DNA of 64,000 nucleotides from Rhynchospora pubera (lineage: Eukaryota > Streptophyta > Magnoliopsida > Poales > Cyperaceae), in NCBI GenBank assembly GCA_028095005.1, contig CM051460.1, forward strand, positions 69,479,676 to 69,543,675, written 5' to 3'. The position numbers and the translations under genes are program-made. Shown here piece after piece: positions 23,889 to 36,352 of this stretch. The notes under the pieces are model-generated. The model made no database searches. It saw nothing but the letters and a program-made list of their open reading frames with translations, and was not told the DNA's origin. Numbering within the stretch: position 1 is the stretch's first letter; every line of letters begins with the position of its first letter.

Positions 23889-24315
23889 TGTTGGAATATT
23901 TTTATGTGGACTATGATAATTAATGTGAGCGAAGTTCATTTAAGATAATTAACTAAATGGTGCACCATAATTTGATGGAAATTCTGATGGGCCAGATTCA
24001 TTGTACTTGATCCCTTTGATTGCCTCAGCATTAAATGCTCTCTAATCTGAAAATTAAAGGTATATTTTCCCATAATTCTGCCATTAAGAAATTTCAGAAA
24101 AGAAAAGAGAAAAACGCCATTGTTGACCATCATTATGGCTGAGGAAAACTCAAAGAAGATCAGTATTAACGCTTCCGCTTAACGACTAACGATTTCTGCT
24201 CTTCAATTTGTAAGTTCTATACTCATGATTTTATTATTTAATATAATATGATTTATGGATCCTGAAAATTGTGTTATTATTTGTAAATACTCTAAATTAA
24301 TGATTACGTCTATCA
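23889..24315 (+). repeat. 3' LTR of the copia-like element
   Basis: 427 bp, same ends as the 5' LTR, preceded by the purine-rich tract and followed by the GAATA duplication. Confidence 0.9.
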
Positions 24316-24479
24316 GAATATGCATGTAAACTTCTGAACAAGTGATGACAACACTTATTTGTTTGTAAGTGTTCACTTAGATCGCCTATATGTTCACCTT
24401 ATTTGCTGTATATGTTCACTTTGTATTTAACGATGGCTGGGATGGTATATTTGTCGATGGCACATATCATTCCTGATTT

Positions 24480-25708
24480 TTTTATCTCCCTTCCTTTTTT
24501 TTTTGCCCTTTCTGAAATACTGGCTTCATGAATACTTAATAGACATATAAACCCAATAAAAGAGGCCCGGTGGCACAACCCCAGAAGGCCTTGAATAACA
24601 TCATGCCCAAGTATTGCTTATGCTCACAAATCCAAAATTTAGATCCAATAACTGAAGTACCGTTTTACATACGGGAAGACACTTAATCGAGTTGCTCATC
24701 TTACAAAATTTAGATCCAATAACAGAATTGCTATTTGTAAGGTGGAAGGCTATTTGCCCTAAATTTAGATCCAATAACAGAATTTTGAACTGAACACAAA
24801 TCGAGTTGCTCATCTTGAATTAATTGTTAACAAATTGATTTTGAGCTGGACTGCTGGACCCAGATTGATAAAAAACTGACTGAATTCCGAGATGCAATTC
24901 TTGAAATTCTAATCTGAAAAAAAAAAATGTGCTATTTGTAAGGTGGAAGGCTTGACCCCATTTTTTTGGGAAAAAAAAGACATTTAAAATACAATTTAAA
25001 TTAAATTTGAAATATGATTGAAGGCTTGACCCAATTTATGTCTTAAATCTTTAATGTATCAGTTAAGAAGAATGCTCCTCAAACAAAGGTTCGAGTTTTG
25101 ATTTGTGTGGATATTGAAAGTTCGGAAAAACTAATATTTCATCTCCAAATGATGTACTTTTTTAAAAGAAAACATTAAATGCAATTAGTTAAGCACAACA
25201 AACTTTCGAGTATATATACCACATGCATTCACTATTTTTTTTTTGTGGGAGTAATATTAATAACACATAAGCAAATAAACAATAGATTATTTCTGTGTAG
25301 TCAGTTGAATCCCCCTTTTTTTTTCCTTTGACAAAAGTCACTGCCATAAACAAACAAAAAGGCCACATTTTATTTCCCCGACAATCATAATCGCAATCTG
25401 TCCCACTAATACATTATCATGAAAGATGAAACTATGCTAGAGAAATAAATTGTCATAATGCATTCAGGTCGTCGGTTGTTCAGTACTCGGGTCCCACACA
25501 TCATCCAATAATTGGTCCCCTTATATTCTTTGTGATGAAAATAGTCCAAATCCTTCTCTGTTAGCCTTTAATGATCAAACAAGCAAAAAGACAAAGGCCC
25601 AAGAAGAAAAAAGAAAGAGGTAACAATGTTGTCTGTAATTTCCATCGAAGAATGGGCTGCAAGTTAACACATCTGCCGAGAGATTTATTTGCTCAATAAC
25701 AAAGAAAG
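24480..25708. other. Non-coding stretch with local duplications
   Basis: AAATTTAGATCCAATAAC occurs three times (about 24,637, 24,706 and 24,761). GCTATTTGTAAGGTGGAAGG and GAGTTGCTCATCTT are each repeated, showing scrambled local duplication between 24,600 and 24,960. Nothing is recognised further right. Confidence 0.6.
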
Positions 25709-26077
25709 AATATTTATGGTGCATATTTATGTAGCTTATGTAGCGGAGTTCTGATGCATATTAATTTAAATTCTTAGATTTGTTTTAAAATGATCAATTC
25801 AAACTGTTCAATATGATCTCCCTATTGAAATATCTTTTTCGGCTAATTTTTATATATACTAGTGGTGGTCTCGCGCGTTGCGCGATCTATTTTTTTTATC
25901 AACTACGAATTGCTGATGCATAATGTTAATTTAGTGTAGAATATGTTAATATTAAAGCAAAAAGATACTATAAGATGAGTTTAGTATAGTTTTCATAAGA
26001 TGATTACTTAAAATTAAATACATAGAACTTGTAATATTAGAACAAAAATTATACGACAAATGCAGAAATAACATTAT

Positions 26078-26230
26078 GGGGGCGTTTGGATGGGGTTGGA
26101 ATAAGAGGGAATTGCAAATGCCAAATTTATTATAAACAATCCAAACTCTTCACAAAGTTACACACTTCCCAATAAATTTATGCCTAGGAATTGCAAATTC
26201 CCCAAATTCCTACAACATCCAAATGCCCCC
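26078..26230. mobile_element. Harbinger-like MITE, family F copy 1, TSD TAT
   Basis: GGGGGCGTTTGGATGG and its inverted copy CATCCAAATGCCCCC bound 153 bp, with TAT on both sides. The interior carries AAACAATCCAAACTCTTCAC and AAAGTTACACACTTCCCAAT, shared by the other three copies. The three-base duplication fits PIF/Harbinger MITEs. Confidence 0.8.
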
Positions 26231-26689
26231 TATGAATCTATTTTAATCATAAAAACCCTTTCCAAATATTTCTGTTGCAACATGTGTTCTCCTATAAACA
26301 TGATGAAAAATATACAATCTAAGTCAAATACACGCATACAGGATTGTAACCTTCGATTGTGAAATAATTGCAGAAATAACAAAGAAACATAACTTCTATC
26401 TGGAGGGGACGAAAATATAGGATAGAAACAGGAAGGAATGTAAAGTAATTTGACTGAAAAGCTATGTTTATCTGCAAAAAAAAAAAGAAATACAATGTAT
26501 AACAGTAAAGCTAGTACATGAATTTTCAGTTTTTGAACTTAATTATACAACATCGATTAAGGCTTAACAGGAAACAAAGATGAGCTTCATTAGAATGGTC
26601 TGTGAAAGGACAACTTTTATATCCTAAATAATCTTAGCAAACTGTTAATAAAAAATAGTACTACAACTTTAATTGAACCATTAGTCACT

Positions 26690-27000
26690 CACTCATTTTT
26701 AAAAGGACAATTCTTATACCTCAAAAATCATTTAAAAAATTATGTATGGTTCAATTATCTATCTGTTGGTATATAAGAACCTGTGAATAATGCTATTCAA
26801 CTACAATTATCTATACATCGGTATGGTTCAAACAAAATGATTTTGAGGTATAAGAGTTGTCCTTTTAAAAATGATTTTTGAGGTATCATGTTTGTGCTAA
26901 GTGAGTGACCTCAAAAATCATTTCAAAAATAATGTATGGTTCAATTAACTATCCATTGGTATATAAGAACATGTGAATAATGGTATTCAACTACAATTCT
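26690..27000. repeat. Inverted and direct repeats inside Helitron A
   Basis: AAAAGGACAATTCTTATACC and CCTCAAAAATCATTT are inverted at 26,840-26,885 (GGTATAAGAGTTGTCCTTTT). TATGGTTCAATTATCTATC...TATTCAACTACAATT is repeated directly at about 26,742 and 26,934. Confidence 0.75.
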
Positions 27001-30000
27001 ACAGAACCAATTAAAATATTTTCTTTAATAAATAAGAACTAATATTATGCAAACAATAATAATGTAACAAACAAAGTACTGTTCAAAAGAAAAGAATGAA
27101 ATCTAATTATTAGAAACTACCTTAACAGAGATGACCATGCCGGCGATAATGTCAATCTCTTTAGACCTACTCATGATGTCAATGCACAGCTCATGAGCCA
27201 CTGTCAACGCGACACCATATTTCTTAATGCAATAAAAGAAATAGGATGCATAATATTGAAGGGGGGAAAAACAAAACCTCAAAGATAGCAAACACCTGTC
27301 AAACACATGGATCTCCAATGTAAAATTTCCTATAACATAGTGCCTTGAAGTTGCTAATACCTATAAAACATCTAACGATATATAGTAAGGTAGCAACCAG
27401 TCTTTCTCTATTGCAATATGATGAAGCAAATATTGCTCAATAGTAAGTTAGTGCTCTAAAGTATTCTTTGTATGCCAATGCTAGTCATTGCCAGTTACCT
27501 CTCTATTATCATCCTTCAGAATAGAAAATTGATTTTTTTTTCAATAAAAAAGGCCACTTAAGATTTTACTCGAATACTTTCTAAGTGCAAATAATTTTGG
27601 CAGGCTGTTAAGAATATTTGATCAAAAGGTCTTACACTCCAGAGATTAAGAACTTATCGAATAATACACATGCAATACTAATAAAAACAATAGCATGCCC
27701 AGAAAGAAATAAAACCAATATATCTTCAATCCAGTACAACCTATTATTACTATAAGCACAGTCACCGTACATAAGCATCTAGCAATCCAAGAAAATATAA
27801 TTGTAGTAAGCTACAAAAAATAATTAAAGAGCAAATCAAAACTTAGAATATAAAAATATTAATTAATAGAAGAAAGAAGACTAACCTGAAAAACTGGTAT
27901 AATATGGGGCTTGCTTCACAATCAATTATCGCTTCTTTTCAACCCATTCATTAATGACTCATTGCCAACAACTATCAATTTAGGTCTAAACCTTTTCACC
28001 TGGTGGCAAAAAAAGAAAGAAAATAAAATCCAGTATTTTTTATACTTTTACATAAACACATGCAGTATTGCGAGTTCAATACTATTCTTTCTTGATAACC
28101 TTAATTTCCAAATATATCTTACTTCGAATAAACTGTAAAGACTACCAATATAGAAGAAAATCAATTTTCCATTCATTTATAAAATTCACCATGAAACTGA
28201 AATTGCTTGTATCAGTTTTATTAAATTAAGAGTCATCTTCCAAAACAAACGCCAAGCCCTGTCTAGCTCAATAAATAGTTGTTTGTTCAATGTATGCGTT
28301 GTAACCGCATCTTCATCTCGTAGCATAGCAGCTCCACATCAAATTAACTACAGCTAGGATTGACCATAATTGATCAGGAGATAAAATGTGTATTAATATT
28401 AGGGTTTAACCCTTACTTCACCATGAGCACGTTGAATGATGAATCACTCACTTCCATTAACTAATTAAGCCTTGCTTCCTAATTATTTATATAGGTATAG
28501 AAAGTTAAATACATTAGAGAATACTAAAAGACGAAATTGAAATATAAACAGTTAGCAATTGCCAAACAGAAAAGAAAAGCAGGAAAGACACCTTGCCAAA
28601 GAAGTCCTAACAAATCAAACTTTTGCTTTTGGTGAGTGATTTTTGTGTATTTAATATACGTATTGATCGATCGCGAACACCGCAAAAGCAACCTCAAGAA
28701 CCTACCATCGTAAACAAAAAGAAGAAAACATGTAAATAAGCGACAAAATTGCCAGTAGGAGAAGATAACATGGACATGTTGGTTATTCATGACAGAAAAA
28801 CCAGCAGGGAATAATCGCTCACTTGTGGGATGCTGAGAATTTCCATAAGGACTGTGATTGAGGTGAGATTTATACTCGCCTGCCACCATTAGTTTTATTC
28901 AGTCTTTTTTCTAGCCCTTCTTTTCACCTTTTTCTGTCATTTGTTTTACCCTTGCACTTCCTAATTTCTATTTAGTTTTATTTACATTTTGTTTACTGAG
29001 CGATCAATTATGTGAAGCGATGTAAACCTAGATAAATTTACTGAGTTGAATGACATCTTAGTCAGTGTCCATCCATCGAGAAACTACCAATGGAGAGAAG
29101 AAAACCGACCTAAACAAAAGCAGGACCAAGACAGAGAGAAAACAGACATCAATAAAAGGCGAGGCGAGAAAACACAAAGAACAATGCCAAGGCATAGCAC
29201 AATGCATCAAAGCAATAGCGCCAATGGCCCAACTCGCATCGAACAGGCTGTAATTGAGAAAGAAGAAGACACATTATCTTTTGTCTATGATAATACAAAT
29301 CAGAAGAAAACTCAAATAATACTACCGGCAAAGAAGAAGAATACACATATATAAAAGCAGATTGAAATTGTCTAAATAAAAAAAGTAATGAAATTACTAT
29401 TGTTATCTTGGAACCATCATGCAAATGACTCCAAGTGCTAGCCTTCAGCTGCAACCAGCGTCCACCTTAAATTAAAACGCTGAAAATACAGTGTAAACCA
29501 AAAATTTTGTTCAGTTACCAAATTTGCCTCACCCACAAAAAAAGAAAAAAGAAAATTCACAAAAATCTCAAATTAATTGTGATACAATGAACAAAAAGTA
29601 AAAAATGAGAAGTAAAATTTAGTAGCTGAACCAAATTTATCATAACAAATCATTTTCTAATTTTACAAATAGATAATTGGAGTGATGATTAATCCATCAA
29701 AATATGTCTTAATCCACTCATTGCAACTAAGAAACCGATAACCCATAATTTCTTTCCAACTAACCAAATAGAAAGTAGTTCGTACCAAATCGGTGCTCAC
29801 TCGGTGGAAAGAAAGAACAAATGTAAGAAACCTGCAATTAAGATAAGAAGAAAAGCCATGAGGGGATACCCTGCCATGATAACTATGTCAATACACAGCC
29901 TCAATCTAAGAACACACAAAATAATTAAGTATTGCCAACATTTCTGCACCTCTTTTGCGAGCGACAGGAACATCAGCAATTAGAGAAAGAGGAATTAGAG

Positions 30001-30895
30001 GAACATTAGCAATTAAGTATTACCAGCTCATTTTAAGCAAGGAAGCTCGCCCATCAATCTAAAAAGGAAGAAATAAAAATCGTAATTACCTTTGGCAGAA
30101 ATCACGAACTCATTTTTTTGTAAGACAAAGAACAATAAATCACTGCTTTAACTAAAAAATAACAATCAATTTGTAGGCTACTAAAAAGATGTAGGTTTTC
30201 TTATTCGGAGAAAGAGAAAGAGAAAGATTGATTGCGGGAAACTGGAAAGTACTTACAGAATGAAGAAATCGAAGAGCCAAACTGGCGCATTATACTCCCT
30301 AGACCAGTAGCACACGAAATCAACGAAGAAGCAGATGGAATAAAAGAAAGGGCTTACAGCACCAAGAGCGGCTAAGAAGAGCCTCTGTACCCAAGCCACA
30401 TGTTGATGCCATCTGACCGGTCCGTCGAGGGCATCTCCGAGTCAGATAAAGAGAGATTGAGAAGGCTCTAGAAAAAAATCGATCGGACGGAAGAGAAAGA
30501 TGAAATCGAACGGTCATGATTGAAGAAAGAAAATGAATGGCTGAGATCTAATTACTGTACAACAATAGTGCTTACTACAGTAATTACACTGTAGTGAGTG
30601 GAACGCCTATTTATATATGTTTTGATTTTTAAAATTTTTAAGTATTATTTTTTTTCAGATTTAAAAAAAAACTGTTCTTTTTCAAAGGTTCAGAAAAAAT
30701 TAGACTAACGATTTTCTAAAATTTCAAATAAATAATAAATTTTTTTTTAAAATATAAAATTTAGTTAGCAAGGAGAATCTAATATATAGGTAGATCGTAT
30801 TGGACTGTTTGAATTGATTATTTTGAAGTAGATCTAAGAGTTTAGATTAGTATGCTCCAGAACTCTCGTGCATTAATATGCACCATAGATATTCT

Positions 30896-31432
30896 CATAC
30901 ATATTCCATAAGTTTTTGACAGCCATAAAAAATAGATCAAATTATATTTATCAATGCCATAACTCGTACCTAATTAATTAAATGTGTTGTGAAATTTTAA
31001 GCATCTTGAAAATAATTTAATTTAAATATTTATGTTGATCGACATAAAATGCATTGAAAAAATAAACATCTGTAATAATTAACTAGCTTATGTATTGATA
31101 CCGTGATTTGGGAGTAGTTTTATTGTATCAATTGCAATCCCCATCTGTAAGTTTAAATTTGTGTAATATTGTTTCAATTGGTGATCTATGTGATGAGATT
31201 TATTTCTGATTTTACGACATTTTCAAAATATGGATAAGACATATTTTGTCAGCCATAATTTCATGAGATACATTTCCGGAAAAAAAAAAATTGTAGAGAT
31301 GCATAGAACCGTTACTTACATTATTGGGGACCAATAATTGGGTGCACCAATCACAAAAATACACTCTTTGTTTGCTTTATCGGTGTTGGAAGGTAAGTTT
31401 GTACGGGGGACATGAGACAACATGACAATACT

Positions 31433-31436
<4 letters not shown>
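30896..31436. other. Non-coding stretch
   Basis: AT-rich sequence between MITE M and a TA microsatellite; no gene or element recognised. Confidence 0.6.

Positions 31437-31483
<47 letters not shown>
31437..31483. repeat. (TA)n microsatellite
   Basis: 47 bases of uninterrupted AT repeat directly abut MITE H. Confidence 0.95.
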
Positions 31484-31484
<1 letters not shown>

Positions 31485-31912
31485 GAGCAAGGTTCCTGTG
31501 TCACACTTTTTTGGTGTCACAAATGTCACACTTTCTTTTTTATTTTAAATATAAAAAATTTTAAATATAATCGTCTGATCCAAACCGTTGATTTTGTTCA
31601 TTTTAATGACGGATGCATTATCATAAATTTTATAATTTTTGAATTTAATTTGATACTTGATCAAAAGGGGAAAAATGAACGGATCAAAATAACTAAAATA
31701 GATTCATTCTAATATGTCCATTTTTCAACATCTTGATCAAGTATCAAATAAGCTTTAAAAATTATGAAATTTTAGTACAATGCATCCGTCGTTAAAATGA
31801 ACAAGATCAACGGTTTGGATTGAACGATTATATTTTAATTTTTTGACATTTAAAATAAAAAAAAAGTGTGACTTTTGTGGCACCAAAAAAGTGTGGTACC
31901 GGAACCTTGCTC
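31485..31912. mobile_element. Foldback MITE, family H
   Basis: GAGCAAGGTTCCTGTGTCAC at the left is mirrored by GTGGTACCGGAACCTTGCTC at the right. Arms contain TTTTTTGGTG, CTGATCCAAACCGTTGAT, TTCATTTTAA and GATGCATTAT or their complements. About 428 bp, next to a TA repeat. Confidence 0.8.
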
Positions 31913-32351
31913 TATATATATATAGCATTGTCATGTGTATAATAATCTATATTAGAAAAGGGATACCATGATCTACATTGAAATATTCAAGGAGGCAATA
32001 AAAATTTTAGTGACAAAAAACAGGTATCTATCGAGGATAAACAAAAAAAAAGAAGCTTTTATCATAAGAAGAGGCTGGGTACGTAGTGATATGCAAATGC
32101 TTTCGAAATTCGAATATTGTTATAATTAATGTATCTTTTATATACCAAGTTTAATTTAGGGTTTAGGTTTTTTTTAAAAAAAAAAACTCATTTTTGGATT
32201 TTTTTTTAGTCAGCCGAAAATTGATAATTTATATATTCATTAATTTAAATTAATTTGCACACTGAGAGATCCGGTAGTTCACTCTTAATGAATTCTTACT
32301 TGCGTCTTGCGTGATTGATCATGAACATATATAACATGTTTACTATTAGGA
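31913..32351. other. Non-coding stretch
   Basis: No gene or element recognised between MITEs H and I; poly-A/poly-T runs near 32,165-32,205. Confidence 0.6.
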
Positions 32352-32706
32352 GGATTGCTAAAATACTATGCATAGCACGGATGGTCTTCATGCTACGCAC
32401 TCATTTTTAATTTTTATGCTTTAGGCAATCGATCCAAATCATTCATTATCTTTTACATATTGAAATTTTACCGGAAACAAATTATTACATGTTTTCAAGT
32501 TTTTTTTTTCAGATTTTTTAAAATTGCTATTATTGGAGAGGGTCCAGAATTAATTAGATTAAGAATTTTCTAAAAATATAAAAAATAGCTATTATTGGAG
32601 AGGGTCCAATAAAATTTCAATATGGAGAAGATAATAAATGATTTGGATCGATCGAATAAAATATAAAATTTAAGAACAAATGCATAGATAATATTTTAGC
32701 AATCCA
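32352..32706. mobile_element. Foldback MITE, family I
   Basis: GGATTGCTAAAATACTATGC is mirrored by TGCATAGATAATATTTTAGC plus AATCC. Inner arms carry CGATCCAAATCATTCATTAT and CATATTGAAATTTTA with their complements. A short direct repeat (ATTGGAGAGGGTCCA) lies near the centre. About 355 bp. Confidence 0.75.
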
Positions 32707-34249
32707 CTTACTGTTAGCTATGTCAACTTGCAAATTAATTAAAAGATACACATATTTAACTGCAAGCAATGTATACTTTACCTACCGTGTCCATTTGGGA
32801 GGTGGAGCCATTGACATAGATGGGAGACGAGAAGCATTTAGCTTTAACAATGGTGCAACCAATCATTAGCCTTACTAGAAGTTATCGAAAAGTTCCAAAC
32901 AGAAGTTCCAAATAAACGTCAGTTCTGCAACAGTACGTACCATGTACTCTTTATTAATTTTACTGTGGAGCCCGAATCTGCGATCATAATTAACATGACA
33001 GAGATACAAATTATTAGGAGTTGTTAATTATTAATATTAGTTTGCTCATTTAAATTTAAAACCAATATAACATGGAAACTTTTTTCATGTATATAAATTC
33101 TGAATCGGACTTTGGTTAGCAACCGTTCGTAATTTATATTGAATTGATATTTCTAAAAATGAACGAATGTAAGATCAAAGTTCAGCTCAGAATCTGTATT
33201 GATTGGAAGAGTTTTTAATATTATTTTTGTTTAAAATTTAAAATGCCCAACGTTAATAATTAACAACCCTCATGAATCGATTAGAAGAGTTTTCCATATT
33301 AATTATCGATTGGAAGAGTATTTATAATACCCAACATTAATAATATAGAAACTTATTTCATGGATTTGAACTCTGAATCGATTGTTAGCAACTGTTCATA
33401 ATTTATTTTAAAATTATTTTTTCTTAAAAATGAACGAATGGGATTAAGTTCGGCTTAGAATTTGTATCCATTGCCCATTGGAAGAGATTTTCGTATTATT
33501 TTTGTTTTAAATTTAAAATGCCCGACGTTAATAATCAACAAGTCCTAACTTTTTTTTAAGGAACTGAAAATGAGAGAGCTCGTAAAACATAAAATCAAGT
33601 TTGGATCATTATTATATATTCATAGTTCACATATATATTGGTTTAGAGAAGAGGGCAATTATTTTAATCTAATGCATGATACAGAAGAAAAATAAACTAC
33701 GATATTACGTACCAAGATGGAAACGAAGCATCCATGCATCTTTACAAAGTTTAATCTAATATGTTAAAATATTATAAAAATAAGCACAAGGGAAATGAGA
33801 ATAAAGCAAGATTACAGAAAAGGTGCAATGGTAAGTCACGTTACATTGGGATGATTGTAATATGAAACAAGAGATTAATAATTACTTGAGATCGCTCCAT
33901 CATAGCTAGTCTAATTGATGTCACGAGAAGTTACTTTTTGTAGCGTCATATCTTATTTGTTTCTCTCTGCATTCAATGCTACAGAAGGCACTCTCACCCC
34001 TGCAGTCAAGAAATATCACTACGTTATAAATGCGCAAAAAAAAAAAAATGTTACCTTCATTTACTATCTTTTTTGTGTTTGTATAATTTGAATAGTTCAG
34101 TTCAACACAAAAAAAACAGAAATTAATTAATTAATAATAAACAAATTGAAAGAAAGTGCAGGTTTCCTGCCGGTTTCGGGATTAAAAAATTAATTAATTT
34201 ACCACAAAGCTACCATATATCTAAGTTTGTGCTGTACCGTTTGTCAATA

Positions 34250-34314
<65 letters not shown>

Positions 34315-35027
34315 GTTAATAATAATAATAATTAAGTTGACTAGTACAAACTCAGACTCGGCACTAATTTAATTGCTTCATTTCTGCTAGAACCAGGCAT
34401 GTGTCATATACCGTCTTGTAACATGAAAAATTTTGGAGTCTACTCTTTTGTTTACTTTAATTAACTGCTCACCAACCTAACCGTAGAAATAATTACCTAA
34501 CAATTAAATAAAATTATTAATTATTAACAATTACGAGTGTCGTGAACACTAGATCGTCCATATAACATGATTTTTATAATTAGTTATGTACTTAATATAG
34601 ATAACTATTATTAATAAACAAATGTGTGAACAGTTCGATTGATGTGAGAAATTAGGTGGACTCCAAATGTGCTCAGTGAGAAACTAGCATGTTAATTTAT
34701 TAGTAAATTCAAAGAGTCTGAAGTCAGAACATGCTCAGTGATTATTCATGTTTTAACTATGCATAAAATTATTTGGACGAACTTGACTATTCCATCGACG
34801 GAATTGTCATTGAACGCTAAAATTGTTGAACATATATATAAACCATAAAAAGCTTGAGGAAGACGCTCTTAGAGTCTTATGTATTCCACTAGCTAGATTG
34901 GATAAAGGAGATAAAAGAAAAGCATACAAAACAAAAGAAGAACATACTTAGTAAACTAGTACACTGACAACACTCAGTCTTTTACTTTCTGCGCGCATCA
35001 GAAATAATTAATATATCAGAAGCAGCG
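32707..35027. other. Non-coding stretch with a direct repeat and a triplet repeat
   Basis: A diverged tandem duplication with a period of about 275 bp covers 33,083-33,550; both copies contain GTTAGCAAC, AAAAATGAACGAATG and AATGCCC[A/G]ACGTTAATAAT. An (AAT)n array lies at 34,246-34,312. No gene is recognised. Confidence 0.6.
34246..34312. repeat. (AAT)n microsatellite
   Basis: About 22 uninterrupted TAA/AAT units, with a few more after a short break. Confidence 0.95.
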
Positions 35028-35591
35028 GCGAAGCTAGGATTTCGTATCAGCAGGGTCTATAAATTTTTTTTTGCTGAAAATATATGTATGATGTAACGTC
35101 TAATATAAACATAGTATAATAATAATTTTTAAATAAAGAACTCTAAAATAATGTTGGATAAAAAAAGGTCATGAGAAATCAAATATATATTATAATAAAA
35201 ATAAAAAATCTAGAATAATATATTTAATATACAAGATAAAAATTTTCCTAATTCCAAAGTCAAAACAACAAAAAATCTAATAATTTCCTATGAATTTTTC
35301 AACCAAATATTTCATTCTATTCTAAATTTTATTTTAATAAGAATAATTGGATAGGAGTAGATTAGTCATGAACAAATGCTACCCGGGGATCCTATTCGAT
35401 TTTTTAGATATCGTTATGCAATTCAAATCAAACACGACATATCTAGCTGGGTCCTTCAAATTTTTGAGATGAGTCCCTAACTTTTTGCGGATTTATTTTT
35501 AATTACAGAAATATATATATATATATATCAAGTAATTTTTTTTTTGAGGTGGGTCCATGAACCCACCAAATTAAACATAGCTTCGCCTATT
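35028..35591. mobile_element. Probable short-TIR DNA transposon remnant
   Basis: GGCGAAGCTA near the left is mirrored by TAGCTTCGCC at the right, about 560 bp apart. Inner stretches GGGTC...TTTTTTTTGCTG and a GGTGGGTCCATGAACCCACC palindrome are of the kind seen in non-autonomous hAT- or Mutator-type elements. The family is not established. Confidence 0.4.
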
Positions 35592-35879
35592 CAGAAGATA
35601 GTAAAAAATAATATCGACTTCTACACGTACGTTCGTAGTGAAAAAGGTCTGCGGTGCCAGGAACATAAGAAATTGTACAATACTAGAATATTTTTCTCAA
35701 ATAATTAAATGATGAATGCCAAATGAAAATGTTGGCCACTATAATCGTATATATGTAAAACACCCCTCTACGAAATTGAAATGTGAAAAATATTATATGA
35801 TAATAAAAAAAAAACTCTTTCTCAAAAAAGGTGAAAAAAAATCATATGTTATAATTAATAATATTAGTTATTTATTAAG

Positions 35880-36250
35880 GGCTTATATGATTTAATCTGA
35901 ACCAAGTTCATTTATGAATTATAACTAAATGGTGTATTGATTTTGATAGAAAATCAATAAACCAGATTCATTCAAGATTTAAACCCTTCAATTATCTTAG
36001 TATTAATTCTGAAATTCTGTATAAAAAAAAGGCATCTTTTCCCCTCATTTTAGCCTATTAAGTAAAGTGACAGATTAAGAAAAACATCACTAATTCTGCC
36101 ATCAAAATTGCTAAAGAAAATTAGATCTTCCGCCTTACAATATGTCTTCACTACAAAACTGTAACTTTTATTATGATTTTTGAATTTTATATGAAATACA
36201 TAAATCTTGAATTGTTAATTAATAAATATTATGATGAATTAATATTTTAT
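35880..36250 (+). mobile_element. Diverged relic of the copia-like LTR
   Basis: AAGTTCATTTATGAATTATA, ACTAAATGGTG, ACCAGATTCATT, AATTCTGCCAT and TATGATTTTTGAATTTTAT follow the order seen in the LTRs at 20,995 and 23,889, with many changes. The ends are not clear. Confidence 0.4.
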
Positions 36251-36352
36251 TTTTAACATCATAAACCAAACATATATCATATCATAAACCAAACAATCAT
36301 AAACCAAGCATATAAATGTACAGATCAGTTATGTAGCCTCTTTAACCGAATT

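Larger units (their letters stand above)
20995..24315 (+). mobile_element. Non-autonomous copia-like LTR retrotransposon, TSD GAATA
   Basis: Two 427-bp direct repeats (20,995-21,421 and 23,889-24,315) begin TGTTGGAATATT and end GTCTATCA, and the whole is flanked by GAATA at 20,990-20,994 and 24,316-24,320. A TGGTACCAGAGCC stretch at 21,424-21,436 resembles the copia-type primer site for initiator methionine tRNA (usual form TGGTATCAGAGC). A purine-rich tract, CCAAGTGAGATAA, precedes the 3' LTR. The 2.5-kb interior has no gag or pol frame, only AT-rich sequence with a repeated motif, so it would need proteins in trans. The LTRs differ at roughly a dozen sites by eye, so it is not very recent. 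Confidence 0.9.
20855..24475. mobile_element. Foldback element L, copy 1, split by a retrotransposon
   Basis: The left arm (20,855-20,994) contains GCCATCGCTAAATATAAAGT, GTGAACATATAAACGATC and CATACAAACAAATAAG. The right arm (24,316-24,475) is its inverted copy (GTTCACTTAGATCGCC, GTTCACTTTGTATTTAACGA, TGGC). The copia-like element at 20,995-24,315 sits between the arms. A related copy without this insertion lies at 58,500-59,150. Confidence 0.65.
25859..30614 (-). mobile_element. Helitron A, non-autonomous, 4.8 kb
   Basis: Read on the minus strand, the 3' end is a perfect hairpin (CGCGC-GTT-GCGCG at 25,872-25,884) about ten bases before CTAG (25,859-25,862), followed by T. The 5' end near 30,614 carries GGCGTTCCACTCACTACAG and ACTGTAGTAAGCACTATTG. 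Both ends match the small Helitron at 60,224-61,128. The interior has no recognisable protein. It includes a Harbinger-like MITE (26,078-26,230) and inverted and direct repeats at 26,690-27,000. A stretch at 30,320-30,520 could encode a captured fragment but is unidentified. Confidence 0.75.
25709..30895. mobile_element. Foldback MITE, family M, split by Helitron A
   Basis: The left half (25,709-25,858: GAATATTTATGGTGCATA, AATTCAAACTGTTCAATATG, CTCCCTATTGAAAT) and the right half (30,615-30,895) are inverted copies, the right one ending TATGCACCATAGATATTC. Together they would make a MITE of about 430 bp of the same type as families D and G. A 4.8-kb Helitron separates them. Confidence 0.75.

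Noticed and set aside
21042..24133. Two similar 65-codon minus-strand frames
   Set aside because: They are the same non-coding part of the two LTRs of the copia-like element, so their similarity does not indicate a gene.
31316..31712. Frames with long Tyr-Ile repeats here and near 37,500-37,780 and 38,580-38,780
   Set aside because: They are translations of TA microsatellites.
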